Part shown: piece by piece, positions 53,315 to 62,371 of the stretch
How positions within the stretch are numbered: the stretch's first letter is position 1
How the letters are laid out: every line of letters begins with the position of its first letter
From: Phycisphaerales bacterium
GTDB taxonomy: Bacteria > Planctomycetota > Phycisphaerae > Phycisphaerales > SM1A02
Direction of reading: 5' to 3'
DNA: 64,000 nucleotides
Assembly (NCBI GenBank): GCA_022446965.1
Contig: JAKVBV010000002.1
Span: 1 to 64,000, forward strand
Program-made: the position numbers and the translations under genes
The notes under the pieces: generated by a model
The model's database searches: none
Told to the model about the DNA's origin: nothing
The model's input: only the letters and a program-made list of their open reading frames with translations

Positions 53315-54226
53315 TCACTGCGGTGTGGCGATAAGCGCACGCGATGCTGCGGTGCGTTGCAGCCCGTGACGTCGATATAACTGCAGGGCCGGGGCGTTTT
53401 GAGCATCCACACAGAGTCGAATGCGACTGGCCCCATGTGTGTGGAGCCGGTGCAGCATGGCCTGCATCAGCCAGTGGCCAATGCCTTTGCCTCGCCATGC
53501 CGGTGTCAACCCGGTGTAGACAAGGTCGGCCGACGCGCCGTGTTCGGCCACCAACAGCACGCCGACATCCTCGCCCTGGGCATGCACGAGGCACCACGCC
53601 GCGTCGATCGGCGTGCCGCTTGAACGATGGCCATGCAACGTGTCTTGGGCAGTGCGCAACCCACGAAGGCCTGGGCAGTCGGCGGTGCCCTCGTAGGTCG
53701 CCTCGAGCACGGTGGCCACGCGATCGTCGGGGAGCTGCAGACAGGGGATCAGCGTGATCTTGTCGTGTGAAGGCGGCGGGGGCACGCGACGAGGCAGTGT
53801 GCGTTCAAGGGTGTACAGCGTGGCGAGATCGCGCAGGCCTGCCCGCCGCAGGATGGCCTGCCCGAGCGCGTCATCGGGGGATACGAGTGCCTGCACCAAT
53901 TGGAGACCGTGCGCAAAGGCGGCAGCGGTGGCGGCCTGCGCCACGGCCGCGGCATCGGGCGCATCCGATTGCGACTGCATGGGCGATCGCATCAACATCC
54001 CCACCCGCCCTGGGCTGGGCACGACTAGACTGCTGAGCAGGCGGCCACGAGCCGTGTGCGTGATGTACAGGGCGTTCTGCGGGCAGCCACGCTCGGCCAA
54101 CAGGGCCTCGAATCGGGCGATCGACTCCGGGCCGGCGGTGCCTAGCAGCAGGGCGTGCAGGGCGGCCTGCCGCTGGGATGCAGAAGCAGGCGGATGCGGG
54201 GCGCTCGCTGGTGACGAATCGGCCAT
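53315..54226 (-). CDS. GNAT-family N-acetyltransferase
   Basis: 303 residues. The C-terminal half is a GNAT domain with the acetyl-CoA loop VYTGLTPAWRGKGIGHWLMQ and a closing LCVDAQNAPALQLYRRHGLQ. The N-terminal half looks like a second, degenerate GNAT unit (LYITHTARGRLLSSLVVP, AILRRAGLRDLATLYTLERT). The tandem arrangement occurs in mycothiol-synthase-like enzymes, but the substrate is unknown. TATGCT (54235-54240) lies 8 nt before the ATG. Confidence 0.85.
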   Translation of the reverse strand: MADSSPASAPHPPASASQRQAALHALLLGTAGPESIARFEALLAERGCPQNALYITHTARGRLLSSLVVPSPGRVGMLMRSPMQSQSDAPDAAAVAQAATAAAFAHGLQLVQALVSPDDALGQAILRRAGLRDLATLYTLERTLPRRVPPPPSHDKITLIPCLQLPDDRVATVLEATYEGTADCPGLRGLRTAQDTLHGHRSSGTPIDAAWCLVHAQGEDVGVLLVAEHGASADLVYTGLTPAWRGKGIGHWLMQAMLHRLHTHGASRIRLCVDAQNAPALQLYRRHGLQRTAASRALIATPQ

Positions 54227-54233
54227 TGCTCTG

Positions 54234-54240
54234 TAGCATA
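54234..54240. promoter_or_regulatory. Symmetric -10 box between the GNAT gene and the gene at 54269
   Basis: TAGCATA gives TAGCAT on the plus strand and TATGCT on the minus strand. The minus-strand transcript would start at about the GNAT ATG; the plus-strand transcript would have a ~20-nt leader with an AAAGGA ribosome site. Confidence 0.45.
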
Positions 54241-54268
54241 TGGGCCTCTCAAAGGATCACCCATACCC

Positions 54269-54880
54269 ATGCGAGTGTGCTTCCAATTCGTGACGATTGC
54301 GCTGGCCCTGTTGCTCACTGCAACTGCTTTGGGCTACCCCAAGCCGGCGCCCGTGCCGATTCGTCCTGAGCTGACCATGCGGCCGGGCCCGCTGCGCATG
54401 CTGCAGGCGGCTGATGGGCAGTGGTACTGGTACTTCACGTACGACGTGGTCAACCGCACAGGTCGTGACACCATGTGGGCCCCCTCGCTGGTGCTCTTTA
54501 CGGATCGCGGCGAGATTCTCTCGGCCGATCAAGACGTGCCTCGCATGGTGATCAACGAGATTCGTGAGTACGTGGGCGATCCCTTGCTGGAAACGCGAAC
54601 CGAGATCGTGGGCACCGTGCGGCAGGGCGAAGGCCATGCCCGCAGCGGTCTGGCGGTCTGGCCGGCCAAGCGGACCGACGTGAACGCCCTGCGATTGTTC
54701 ATCCGCGGTCTGAGCCCTGAGAAGACGGTGATCGATCATCCCGTGACCGGCGACGACGTCACACTGCGGAAGACGTTGCAGTTGATGTACCTCGTGCCAG
54801 GCGACGCCACGGCCCGTGGTGATGCCCCGATTCCGGAGCATCCCGAAGCCAACAGCGAGGATCGCTGGATCTTCCGGTGA
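54269..54880 (+). CDS. Secreted protein of unknown function
   Basis: 203 residues with a signal peptide ([19 protein letters not shown]). A single beta-rich domain follows: [39 protein letters not shown], and [20 protein letters not shown], rather like an immunoglobulin-type or DUF of envelope proteins. It ends [13 protein letters not shown] and a charged tail. AAAGGA lies about 11 nt before the ATG. No function suggested. Confidence 0.72.
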   Translation: MRVCFQFVTIALALLLTATALGYPKPAPVPIRPELTMRPGPLRMLQAADGQWYWYFTYDVVNRTGRDTMWAPSLVLFTDRGEILSADQDVPRMVINEIREYVGDPLLETRTEIVGTVRQGEGHARSGLAVWPAKRTDVNALRLFIRGLSPEKTVIDHPVTGDDVTLRKTLQLMYLVPGDATARGDAPIPEHPEANSEDRWIFR

Positions 54881-54940
54881 ATCCGTCGGGCTGAGACCCG
54901 CTCACAGGCTGCAATCAGCGGTTTTCGCCGCCGAGGTGTC

Positions 54941-54969
54941 TTGGCAGCCCGGTCGGCATGACCTATACT
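54941..54969 (+). promoter_or_regulatory. Sigma-70-type promoter of rpmA
   Basis: TTGGCA (54941-54946), 17-bp spacer, TATACT (54964-54969), about 35 nt before the rpmA ATG. The leader carries an AGAGGA ribosome site. Confidence 0.7.
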
Positions 54970-55004
54970 GCGGGACTTCCCCAGACCCAGAGAGGACTGT
55001 TGCG

Positions 55005-55286
55005 ATGGCACATAAGAAGGGCCAAGGCTCATCCAAGAACGGACGCGACTCCAACCCGCAGTATCGCGGTGTGAAGTTGTACGGCGGTCAGTTCGCCAAG
55101 GCGGGCTCGATCATCGTTCGTCAGTGCGGGACGCACTTCCATCCGGGCTATCTGGTGGGACGCGGCAAGGACGACACGCTCTTTGCGCTGGAGTCGGGCA
55201 CGGTTCGCTTCCGTGGCCGCAAGGTCGACGTGCTGCCCGCCGACCCGGCTGTGCCGCAGTACGAGGCCGTTGAAAAACGCGCCTGA
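55005..55286 (+). CDS. rpmA: 50S ribosomal protein L27
   Basis: Assists tRNA placement at the peptidyl-transferase centre. 93 residues: [60 protein letters not shown] and LESGTVRFR. The start at 55005 gives the standard mature N-terminus (AHKKG). rplU (L21), usually just upstream, is absent; obgE follows as in most bacteria. Confidence 0.98.
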   Translation: MAHKKGQGSSKNGRDSNPQYRGVKLYGGQFAKAGSIIVRQCGTHFHPGYLVGRGKDDTLFALESGTVRFRGRKVDVLPADPAVPQYEAVEKRA

Positions 55287-55323
55287 TCAGATCCGCTGAT
55301 CGATCCAACGACGTAGTCTGACG

Positions 55324-55347
55324 CGGGCGAGGCCACCACCTCGCCCG
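55324..55347 (+). terminator. Hairpin between rpmA and obgE
   Basis: CGGGCGAGG (55324-55332) and CCTCGCCCG (55339-55347), a 9-bp stem with a 6-nt loop, followed by a T-rich stretch (TGTTCGTTCCTT). It probably ends or attenuates the rpmA transcript before obgE. Confidence 0.6.
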
Positions 55348-55375
55348 TGTTCGTTCCTTCTCCCCACGGTGCACC

Positions 55376-56401
55376 ATGCTCATCGACCAAGCCACAATCT
55401 TCGTGCGGTCCGGGAAGGGTGGCAATGGATGCTGCTCCTTCTTGCGCGAGAAGTACCGTCCCAAGGGCGGTCCGGACGGCGGCAATGGCGGCCGTGGTGG
55501 CGATGTGGTGCTGGTGGGCGACGACGCATTGACCACGTTGCTGTCCCTCACGCCGCGGCCGCACTATCGGGCTCGCCATGGCGGCGACGGACAAGGCAAG
55601 AGCAAGTTCGGGGCCGACGCCGACGACCTGCTGATTCCCGTGCCGCTGGGGACGGTTGTGCGAGATCGCGATTCCGGCGAGGTGGTCTGTGACATCTCCG
55701 CCAAGGATGAACGCGTCATCGTGGCTCGAGGTGGGGCCGGTGGTCGCGGCAACGAGTCATTCAAATCGGCCACCAATCAGACGCCGCGTGAGGTGGAACC
55801 GGGCGAAGCCTGGCAGGAACGCACGCTCGATCTGGAACTCAAGCTCATCGCCGACGTTGGTCTCGTGGGCCTGCCCAATGCGGGCAAGTCCACGTTCATC
55901 GGCTGTGTGACGGCCGCCCGCCCCAAGGTGGCGAGTTATCCGTTCACCACGCTTGAGCCGAGTCTGGGCATTTGTGAACTTGGGGTCGACCGTCGGTTGT
56001 TGATCGCGGACATTCCCGGGTTGATCGAGGGCGCATCACAAGGTGCCGGGCTCGGGCACGACTTCCTTCGTCACATTGAGCGCACCAGTGTGTTCCTACA
56101 TCTGGTTGATGCAGCCCCCATCGACGGCAGTGATCCGGTGGAGAATTGGCGCACCATTCGAGGCGAACTGGCTCAGCACGAAGTGGACCTGTCCACGCGG
56201 CCAGAGATCGTGCTGCTCAACAAGGCGGATCTTCTGCCTGCAGATCAGCTTGATGACATTGCCACGCAGTTGCGATCTGCCGGCGCCGGTCACGTGCTGA
56301 TTGGATCAGGGGCCACTCGAGCGGGCATCGATCAGGTGCTGGATATTCTGTGGTCGGTCACGCGGGGCGAAGCGGTGGATCGCCGCCAATCCAAGTGGTG
56401 A
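55376..56401 (+). CDS. obgE: Ribosome-associated GTPase Obg
   Basis: GTPase of 50S assembly and stress signalling. 341 residues: the Gly-rich Obg fold (FVRSGKGGNGCCSFLREKY, GGPDGGNGGRGGDVVLVGD), then the G domain with G1 LVGLPNAGKSTFIG, G2/G3 YPFTTLEPSLG and IADIPGLIEGASQGAGLGHD, and G4 LLNKADLL. The optional C-terminal OCT domain is absent. It follows rpmA as usual. Confidence 0.97.
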   Translation: MLIDQATIFVRSGKGGNGCCSFLREKYRPKGGPDGGNGGRGGDVVLVGDDALTTLLSLTPRPHYRARHGGDGQGKSKFGADADDLLIPVPLGTVVRDRDSGEVVCDISAKDERVIVARGGAGGRGNESFKSATNQTPREVEPGEAWQERTLDLELKLIADVGLVGLPNAGKSTFIGCVTAARPKVASYPFTTLEPSLGICELGVDRRLLIADIPGLIEGASQGAGLGHDFLRHIERTSVFLHLVDAAPIDGSDPVENWRTIRGELAQHEVDLSTRPEIVLLNKADLLPADQLDDIATQLRSAGAGHVLIGSGATRAGIDQVLDILWSVTRGEAVDRRQSKW

Positions 56402-56977
56402 TCAATCGCCGTGGCGTTGCCGCAGCCGCGTGCTGAGTCGCAACAGCCACTGCACACGTTCCACTTCGTCGAGCACTTCCTGTAACACCGTGCGGACTGG
56501 ATCCGCGGGTGCCTCGGCGTGCACGTTGCTGTCCGGGCCCAAGGCCTTGCGGGCCATCGATCGGTACCGGCTCAACGTTCGATCTCCGAACCGAGCAGCG
56601 GGGGCGCCATCTTCAGCCAGCAGCCAGGTGACGGGCACGCGCGTGCCGGCGTTCACCATGCTGGCGACGACGAGTTCGGCCGTGTCTTCGCTGCGTTCGA
56701 CAAACCGCAGGTCGATCAGGCCGTTCGATGCCTGAGCAATTCGGCCCAGCGCCGCGCCCTGCAGCGCGCAGTCGCCACACCAGCGACCGGTCAGGCACAG
56801 GATGCCCATCTTGCGTTCGAAGCGGCCAACAACCGAGAGTTGCTCGGCGTTCAATTCCAGCACCCCATGGCGTTGGTGCCAGGCCTGCTGGTGCATGAGA
56901 TCGGCGCCGGCGACGAACGTTTCATACGGCTGTCCACGCTCGAACCACGGTGCCAGGATGTCACGGCTCAACAGCAT
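56402..56977 (-). CDS. Thioredoxin-family protein (copy 2 of a tandem pair)
   Basis: About 191 residues, no signal peptide. The thioredoxin-like core has the active-site CxxC as WCGDCALQGAALGRIA and the cis-Pro segment GTRVPVTWLLAEDG. The DRTLSRYR segment and the last helix (VERVQWLLRLSTRLRQRHGD) match the neighbouring copy, so the two arose by duplication. It starts 1 nt after the stop of its paralogue. The WCGDC variant suggests a reductase of DUF/thioredoxin-like type. Target unknown. Third gene of the mutS run. Confidence 0.82.
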   Translation of the reverse strand: MLLSRDILAPWFERGQPYETFVAGADLMHQQAWHQRHGVLELNAEQLSVVGRFERKMGILCLTGRWCGDCALQGAALGRIAQASNGLIDLRFVERSEDTAELVVASMVNAGTRVPVTWLLAEDGAPAARFGDRTLSRYRSMARKALGPDSNVHAEAPADPVRTVLQEVLDEVERVQWLLRLSTRLRQRHGD

Positions 56978-56978
56978 T

Positions 56979-57590
56979 TCAGTCTCCGTGCACCTTGCGG
57001 AGACGGCCGGACAATCGCAGAAGCAGATGGACACGCTCGAACTCGTCCAGCCAGTCCTGCACCACAGCGTGCTGCACGTCTTCAGGCAGGCCGGCGCCCG
57101 GAACCGGGCAGTTGGCCCCTTGCAGTTGTGCCATCAAATGCCGGTAGTACGACAGTGTCCGATCGCCGAGCACGGACACGGGTTCAAAGTCCTCGGCCAT
57201 GAATGCCGTCACTGGGACTCGGGCCCCCTCGTTGATCTGCAGGGCAGCCACGGGCGACTCGGGGTGATCGCGATCAATGAACCGCAGGTCGATGCATGGG
57301 TTGGTCGCTGCGATGGCCTGCGCAATGGGGCCTTGCCGGACACAATCACCACACCAGATGCCCGACACCATCAGCACGCGAATCGTGCGGCTGAAGCCGC
57401 TGGTGAGCGTGCGTTGTGCATCGGACAACGTGATCTGCTCGAGCGTTCGCGTCCACGGCTCGGCCTTGTAGTGCCTTACCTGTCCGTCCTGTCCAACTGG
57501 TGAAGCCGCGAGATAGTCGGCCCACGGCGAGGCAGCCGCAAAGGCACGGGAAAGATCGGCGGCGCGGAGTCCCGTAGGCATGTGCCCCAT
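56979..57590 (-). CDS. Thioredoxin-family protein (copy 1 of a tandem pair)
   Basis: 203 residues, paralogue of the gene directly downstream. CxxC in VSGIWCGDCVRQGPIAQAIA, cis-Pro segment GARVPVTAFMAEDFEPV, then DRTLSYYRHLMAQ and the closing LDEFERVHLLLRLSGRLRKV. It starts 5 nt after the mutS stop, so it is co-transcribed with mutS. Alternative start at the fourth codon (ATG). Cytoplasmic by absence of a signal; function unknown. Confidence 0.82.
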   Translation of the reverse strand: MGHMPTGLRAADLSRAFAAASPWADYLAASPVGQDGQVRHYKAEPWTRTLEQITLSDAQRTLTSGFSRTIRVLMVSGIWCGDCVRQGPIAQAIAATNPCIDLRFIDRDHPESPVAALQINEGARVPVTAFMAEDFEPVSVLGDRTLSYYRHLMAQLQGANCPVPGAGLPEDVQHAVVQDWLDEFERVHLLLRLSGRLRKVHGD

Positions 57591-57595
57591 GGTAC

Positions 57596-60220
57596 TCAGG
57601 TGTCGGTTGCTTCGCGGATCAGATCGCGCAGCGTGTCGAACGCCTGCAGCGGTGTCATCGCATTGAGGTCAAGTGAGCGGAGCGTGTCCAGCGCTCGATG
57701 CGAGACGGGTGCGGCGAACAGCCCCAGTTGGTGCTGGGGGGCATCGCTCGCTGGTGGTACGTCATCCGTGGCATGGTGCACTTCCAATGAATCCAGAACG
57801 CACTTGGCGCGTTGGATGACGTCTTCGGGCAACCCGGCCAGGCGGCCCACGTGCACGCCGTACGACCGATCAGTGCATCCGTGCTCGATGCGATGCAGGA
57901 ACACCACGCGGTCCTGCCATTCCTGCACGGCCACGTGCCGATTGCCGATGGCATCGATGCGGTCAGCCAGATCGGTGAGCTCGTGATAGTGCGTGGCGAA
58001 CAGCGTTCGGCACCCTCGGTTGGCCAGCGTCTCGGTGATGGCCCATGCCAGGGCTAGGCCGTCGAGCGTGCTCGTGCCGCGGCCGATCTCATCGAGAATG
58101 ACCAGCGATCGATCCGTGGCGTTGTGGATGATGTTGGCCGTTTCGGTCATCTCCACCATGAAGGTGGACATGCCCATGTGCAGCTCATCGCTGGCGCCGA
58201 TGCGTGCAAAGATGCGGTCGGTCACACCGAGACGCGCGGCTTGGGCCGGAACGAAGCACCCCGCCTGGGCCATCAGGGTGGAGAGTGCGACCTGCCGGAT
58301 CCACGTGCTCTTGCCCGCCATGTTGGGGCCGGTGATGAGCAGCAGTGACTGCGCCGAGCCATCGGCCGACTGCATCGTGCAGTCGTTGGGCACGAAGTCG
58401 CCGCCGAGCAGTTCGTCCAGCACGGGGTGACGGCCGGCAGTGAACTCAAGGGCGTGTTCGTCGGTCATCTCCGGGCGAGTCCATCGACGACGAGCGGCCA
58501 GATCGGCGAAGCACAACAGCACGTCGAGCGTGGCGATGGCATCTGCAAGGTCAACCAATGTGCCTGTACATGCGGCAATCTGCTGCACAAGATCATCGAA
58601 GAGCGACTGCTCTCGGTCGATCGCCTTGGCATCGGCGCTGAGGACCTTGTCTTCGTAGGTCTTGAGTTCGTCGGTGATGTACCGCTCTGCATTCTTGAGC
58701 GTCTGCTTGCGCACGAACTGCGGGGGCACGGCATCAGTGTGGGCGTGTGTGACCTCGATGTAGTAGCCGAACACCTTGTTGAAGCCGACTTTCAAACTGC
58801 CGATACCCGTTTCAGCAGCCAGTCGTTCTTGATACGCGGTCAGCCACGAGGCGCCGTCGCGTTGCAACGACCGTGCTTCGTCGAGTTGGGTATCGACACC
58901 GTCACGGAACAGCCCGCCTTGTCGGAGGTGGGCAGGTGGGGCTTCAACACACGATGAGCGGATGGTCTCGCCCAGCGCGCTCGTGGCCGTGTGGGCACAG
59001 TGCAGGCGGCTGGCAAGGGCGTGCGCCGCGGGAACCATGTCCAAACGTTCCAGCAGCGACGGCAAGAGGCCCAAGCTGCGGCCCAGGGCGGCCACATCGC
59101 GGGGTGTGGTTCGGTCCATCGCTGCTCGAGCACCGATGCGGGCCACATCTTGCACGTTCTTGAGTGCTTCGCGCAGATCGAGCCGTAGGCCATCATCGGC
59201 ATGGAATGCACTCACATGGTCGTGCCGCGACTCGATGCGTTCACGATCGGTGAGGGGGAAGCACAGCCAGTCACGCAGGGCGCGGCGTCCCATGGGCGTG
59301 ACGCACGACTGCATTATGGCGAGCAGTGACCCCTCGGTGCCTCCAGTCCGCAAGGTGCGTTCCACTTCGAGTGAACGAAGCGTGGACGCGTCGATGCCCA
59401 TGATGCCATCGCGTGCGCGCACCCGCGGTGGCTGCAGATGCCGGAGCCCATCGTGATGGGTGCTGGCTGGCTGTGTCTCGCGCAGGAAGGTGAGCAGTGC
59501 CCCTGCGGCGCCGGCGACCGGGTCGTCGTCGGTGATGCCCCAGCCCTGCATCGATGCCGTCTCGAAGTGCTCGCACAGCAGACGAGCGCCTTCGGTGGTG
59601 TGGAATGTCCAGCTGGCCCGGCGTGCGATCGCGCAGTGGGCGACCGCTTCGAGGCGGTCGGTCTGTGCATCGTCGAAGGTGTCGGGCACCAGCAGCTCGG
59701 CCGGCCCGATTCGAGTGACCATGTCGGCAAGTGTGTCGGCGGGGCATGAGCACACGTCGAAGCGACCCGTGGACAGTTCCGCCGTGGCCACGTGGGCCGT
59801 GTCGGTAGCGTCCACATGGATCGCCGTCACAAGATTGGCACGCGCTGGATCGAGGAGGTTGTCATCAACCAACGTGCCTGGCGTGAGCACACGGGTCACG
59901 GCGCGCTCCACGACACCTTTGGCCTCGGCAGCGTCTTGCACCTGTTCACACACGGCCACGCGATGGCCGGCGTCCATCATGCGCCGCAGGTAGCCCTCGA
60001 CAGCATGAAACGGCACGCCCGCCATGGGCAAGCCCTTGGTCCGTTCCGTCAGTGTGATGCCCAGTGTTTGATGGGCGACATGGGCGTCGTCGTCGAACAT
60101 TTCGTAGAAGTCGCCCATGCGGAAAAAGAGGACGCAGTCGGGATGCTCAGCCTTGAATGCGCGGTATTGGCGCATGGCGGGCGTGTCCCGTGGGTCCTTC
60201 GTCTTCCGTGTGGTGGCCAT
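57596..60220 (-). CDS. mutS: DNA mismatch repair protein MutS
   Basis: Recognises mismatches and loops. 874 residues: the mismatch-binding Phe-x-Glu motif is present (FFRMGDFYEMFDDDAHVAHQ), then GVVERAVTRVLTPGTL, the lever and clamp, and the ATPase with LLLITGPNMAGKSTWIRQVA (Walker A), VILDEIGRGTSTLDGLALAW (Walker B and signature) and LFATHYHELTDL. The start at 60220 (MATTRKTKDPRD) follows TACCAT by 8 nt. It heads an operon with two thioredoxin-like genes; mutL is not here. Confidence 0.97.
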   Translation of the reverse strand: MATTRKTKDPRDTPAMRQYRAFKAEHPDCVLFFRMGDFYEMFDDDAHVAHQTLGITLTERTKGLPMAGVPFHAVEGYLRRMMDAGHRVAVCEQVQDAAEAKGVVERAVTRVLTPGTLVDDNLLDPARANLVTAIHVDATDTAHVATAELSTGRFDVCSCPADTLADMVTRIGPAELLVPDTFDDAQTDRLEAVAHCAIARRASWTFHTTEGARLLCEHFETASMQGWGITDDDPVAGAAGALLTFLRETQPASTHHDGLRHLQPPRVRARDGIMGIDASTLRSLEVERTLRTGGTEGSLLAIMQSCVTPMGRRALRDWLCFPLTDRERIESRHDHVSAFHADDGLRLDLREALKNVQDVARIGARAAMDRTTPRDVAALGRSLGLLPSLLERLDMVPAAHALASRLHCAHTATSALGETIRSSCVEAPPAHLRQGGLFRDGVDTQLDEARSLQRDGASWLTAYQERLAAETGIGSLKVGFNKVFGYYIEVTHAHTDAVPPQFVRKQTLKNAERYITDELKTYEDKVLSADAKAIDREQSLFDDLVQQIAACTGTLVDLADAIATLDVLLCFADLAARRRWTRPEMTDEHALEFTAGRHPVLDELLGGDFVPNDCTMQSADGSAQSLLLITGPNMAGKSTWIRQVALSTLMAQAGCFVPAQAARLGVTDRIFARIGASDELHMGMSTFMVEMTETANIIHNATDRSLVILDEIGRGTSTLDGLALAWAITETLANRGCRTLFATHYHELTDLADRIDAIGNRHVAVQEWQDRVVFLHRIEHGCTDRSYGVHVGRLAGLPEDVIQRAKCVLDSLEVHHATDDVPPASDAPQHQLGLFAAPVSHRALDTLRSLDLNAMTPLQAFDTLRDLIREATDT

Positions 60221-60228
60221 GTGTGGCA

Positions 60229-60275
60229 ATGGTACAGGCCAACTTCCGGGCCTTGAAGGGGCAGCGTGGTAGACT
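60229..60275. promoter_or_regulatory. Divergent -10 boxes of mutS and the outer-membrane barrel gene
   Basis: Minus-strand TACCAT (60229-60234) ends 8 nt before the mutS ATG. Plus-strand TAGACT (60270-60275) ends 9 nt before the TTG start at 60285. Both predict near-leaderless transcripts. Confidence 0.45.
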
Positions 60276-60284
60276 CGAGCCGCC

Positions 60285-61436
60285 TTGCTTTCGACCACGA
60301 TCATCCTGCTCGCCATGACCGCGACGGACGTGCCGACAGGGTCGGCACCGCTCATGCTGCCGTCCCTAGCCGCTGTGGTGCAGAACGCCGACGACAACAC
60401 GACCGCGATCGACGCCGCCGCCATAGGGGCGCCGCTTGACGCTCCGATGCAGGCCGTTCAGCCACTGGGCGACCCGTTCCCGGTGGGTTTCGAACTGGAC
60501 TGGCTCGGGTCGTTCGCCGACAACCTCCGTCTGACGATCGATGTGTCGGGCCGGGTGCAATACAACAGCGCGAGCGAGCAGTGGTCCACCACGCAGTTCT
60601 ACGGATTCGATCTCTACAAGGTGTTCTCCGGCCCACGGGGAGACATCGCCACGATGGTGCTGCAAGGCTTCGCCACCCGGCTTGGCAATGCGGGCCAGCC
60701 GCCGTACTTCTTTGACGGCCCAACGGATTGGCAGTGGATCTGGCGGATGTTCTTCGTGAACTGGCGGCTCGATCCTCGTGGCACATTGAACGTAAAGACG
60801 GGTCACTTCGAAATGCCTTTCGGGCTGGAAGCCCTGCTCGACACCAACGGCACGTTGCGGCAGGTTGATACTGCCCGCAACCTGGGGATCAAGGCGGACT
60901 GGGGTGTCACCCTCAACGGTGTGACGCAGGACTTCGAGTACGAAGTGGGTGTAGGCCGGGGCAGTGGCAATGAGTGGCGCAGCGATGGTGATCCGTACCT
61001 GGTGACCGGCCGAATCGGCACCGCTCGTGAGGCCGACGCCTGGGTTGGGGTGTCGGGATTCTCTGGTCACCTGTGGCGGCCTGGTGGGGCACAGGTGCGT
61101 CGTCAGCGTGTGGGTGTCGATACCGGCACGCACTGTGGCCCGTGGACCTTGATGGGGCAGGCGTCATTTGGCACCAACGACGACGTCGATACGCGGCACT
61201 ATCTGGCCGAGCTTGATTGGCAAGGCCCCGATGATGCCTGGCTGGTCTACGGACAGGTGAACGCGCTGCAACAGAACACCGGCGGCTGGCAAGACGCCGT
61301 CAAGGCCGTGGTGGGGATGGAGTGGGCGTGGGACAAGCACACGGTGTTCAGCGTGCAGTTGATCCGAGACGTGACCACGATGAATGATGCGCCGCATGCG
61401 ACGGTTGTCCAGATGCAGTTGAGGTACCGCTTCTGA
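60285..61436 (+). CDS. Putative outer-membrane beta-barrel protein
   Basis: 383 residues, TTG start chosen from its position 9 nt after TAGACT. An ATG at 60315 is the alternative. A signal-like N-terminus precedes many alternating amphipathic strands (NLRLTIDVSGRVQYNSASEQ, WTLMGQASFGTNDDVDTRHY, TVFSVQLIRDVTTM). The last residues TVVQMQLRYRF end in Phe, the classic outer-membrane barrel C-terminus. Resembles porins or phosphate-selective OprO-like barrels in build (FGLEALLDTNGTLR). First gene of a three-gene run with overlapping ends. Confidence 0.72.
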   Translation: MLSTTIILLAMTATDVPTGSAPLMLPSLAAVVQNADDNTTAIDAAAIGAPLDAPMQAVQPLGDPFPVGFELDWLGSFADNLRLTIDVSGRVQYNSASEQWSTTQFYGFDLYKVFSGPRGDIATMVLQGFATRLGNAGQPPYFFDGPTDWQWIWRMFFVNWRLDPRGTLNVKTGHFEMPFGLEALLDTNGTLRQVDTARNLGIKADWGVTLNGVTQDFEYEVGVGRGSGNEWRSDGDPYLVTGRIGTAREADAWVGVSGFSGHLWRPGGAQVRRQRVGVDTGTHCGPWTLMGQASFGTNDDVDTRHYLAELDWQGPDDAWLVYGQVNALQQNTGGWQDAVKAVVGMEWAWDKHTVFSVQLIRDVTTMNDAPHATVVQMQLRYRF

Positions 61437-62371
61437 TGCGAGTGATGCTGGCCATGATCGTGTGGGTTGGTGCCCTTGCCGTGGATGTGCACGGGCAGGC
61501 CTTCTGCGCCATGCGCGATCCGGTCAGTGGCATCTTCAAGACATTCCCCGAAGCGCACGGATACAGCTCGATCACCCGTACAGTCCGTCCCGATTTGCGA
61601 ATGCGTATCGCAGAGCGCCTGCCGTTCACCTTGCACTTCAATGAACTGGGGCGGCACACGGTGTATCTGCCCCTGCAGGATGAGACACCCATCGGCGTGC
61701 TTCATGTGCGGTCCGAGCGGGGACGGTACGGCCTCGTGGAGATCGGCTGGGCACTCGATCTGGGGGCTGATGTCCACACCGTGTACTTCCAGCGGTGTCG
61801 CGACGGTGACGCCAAGGCCGCGATGGAACGACTGCGACCAAACCTCGAGGGCGCCTCGTTGAGCGACCTGTTGGACTTGCATGCGCAGACCAGCGACCCG
61901 AGCGAGCGCATGGTGTTGGAAAGTGGAATCAAGACCATCGTGGTGACCAAGGATGCCTGGGGCGACGCGCTCCAGCCTTGGCAAGCCAAGCACATTGCCG
62001 CCTCGCAGTTCGGTGCAGGTGCCACAGTGGAGCCGATGACAATCGATCTGAGCACTCTGGGGCCTGAATACCGCCTGCACACGGATGCAGCTGTCGCGTG
62101 GTCGGTATCCGATGCCCAAGGCAAACCTGCCGGCACGATCGTGCGCCTCGATTGGACGCTGTTCACGCATCCGCTGGACCTCTGGTGGGTGATCGACGAT
62201 CAGCGCCGCATGCAGGCCTTGGTGCGGTCCACGGGCAAGTCGGACAAGTGGTGCGTCATGCTCTTCGACATGCTCGAGGGCAAGGGTGTGGGTGAGCTGG
62301 AAGCGTGCGCCACGGCGTCGGGTGTGATCGCATTCGAAGTGATTCAGGCCACAACGCCACCGACGCCATGA
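61436..62371 (+). CDS. Secreted protein of unknown function
   Basis: 311 residues with a signal peptide (MLAMIVWVGALAVDVHGQ). The first ~130 residues (FCAMRDPVSGIFKTFPEAHG, FTLHFNELGRHTVYLPLQDE, WALDLGADVHTVYFQRCRD) look like a domain that binds a cofactor or senses a ligand; an FMN-binding-like fold is one possibility. The ATG overlaps the upstream barrel stop by one base and the stop overlaps the kinase ATG (ATGA), so the three are translated together. Confidence 0.7.
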   Translation: MRVMLAMIVWVGALAVDVHGQAFCAMRDPVSGIFKTFPEAHGYSSITRTVRPDLRMRIAERLPFTLHFNELGRHTVYLPLQDETPIGVLHVRSERGRYGLVEIGWALDLGADVHTVYFQRCRDGDAKAAMERLRPNLEGASLSDLLDLHAQTSDPSERMVLESGIKTIVVTKDAWGDALQPWQAKHIAASQFGAGATVEPMTIDLSTLGPEYRLHTDAAVAWSVSDAQGKPAGTIVRLDWTLFTHPLDLWWVIDDQRRMQALVRSTGKSDKWCVMLFDMLEGKGVGELEACATASGVIAFEVIQATTPPTP

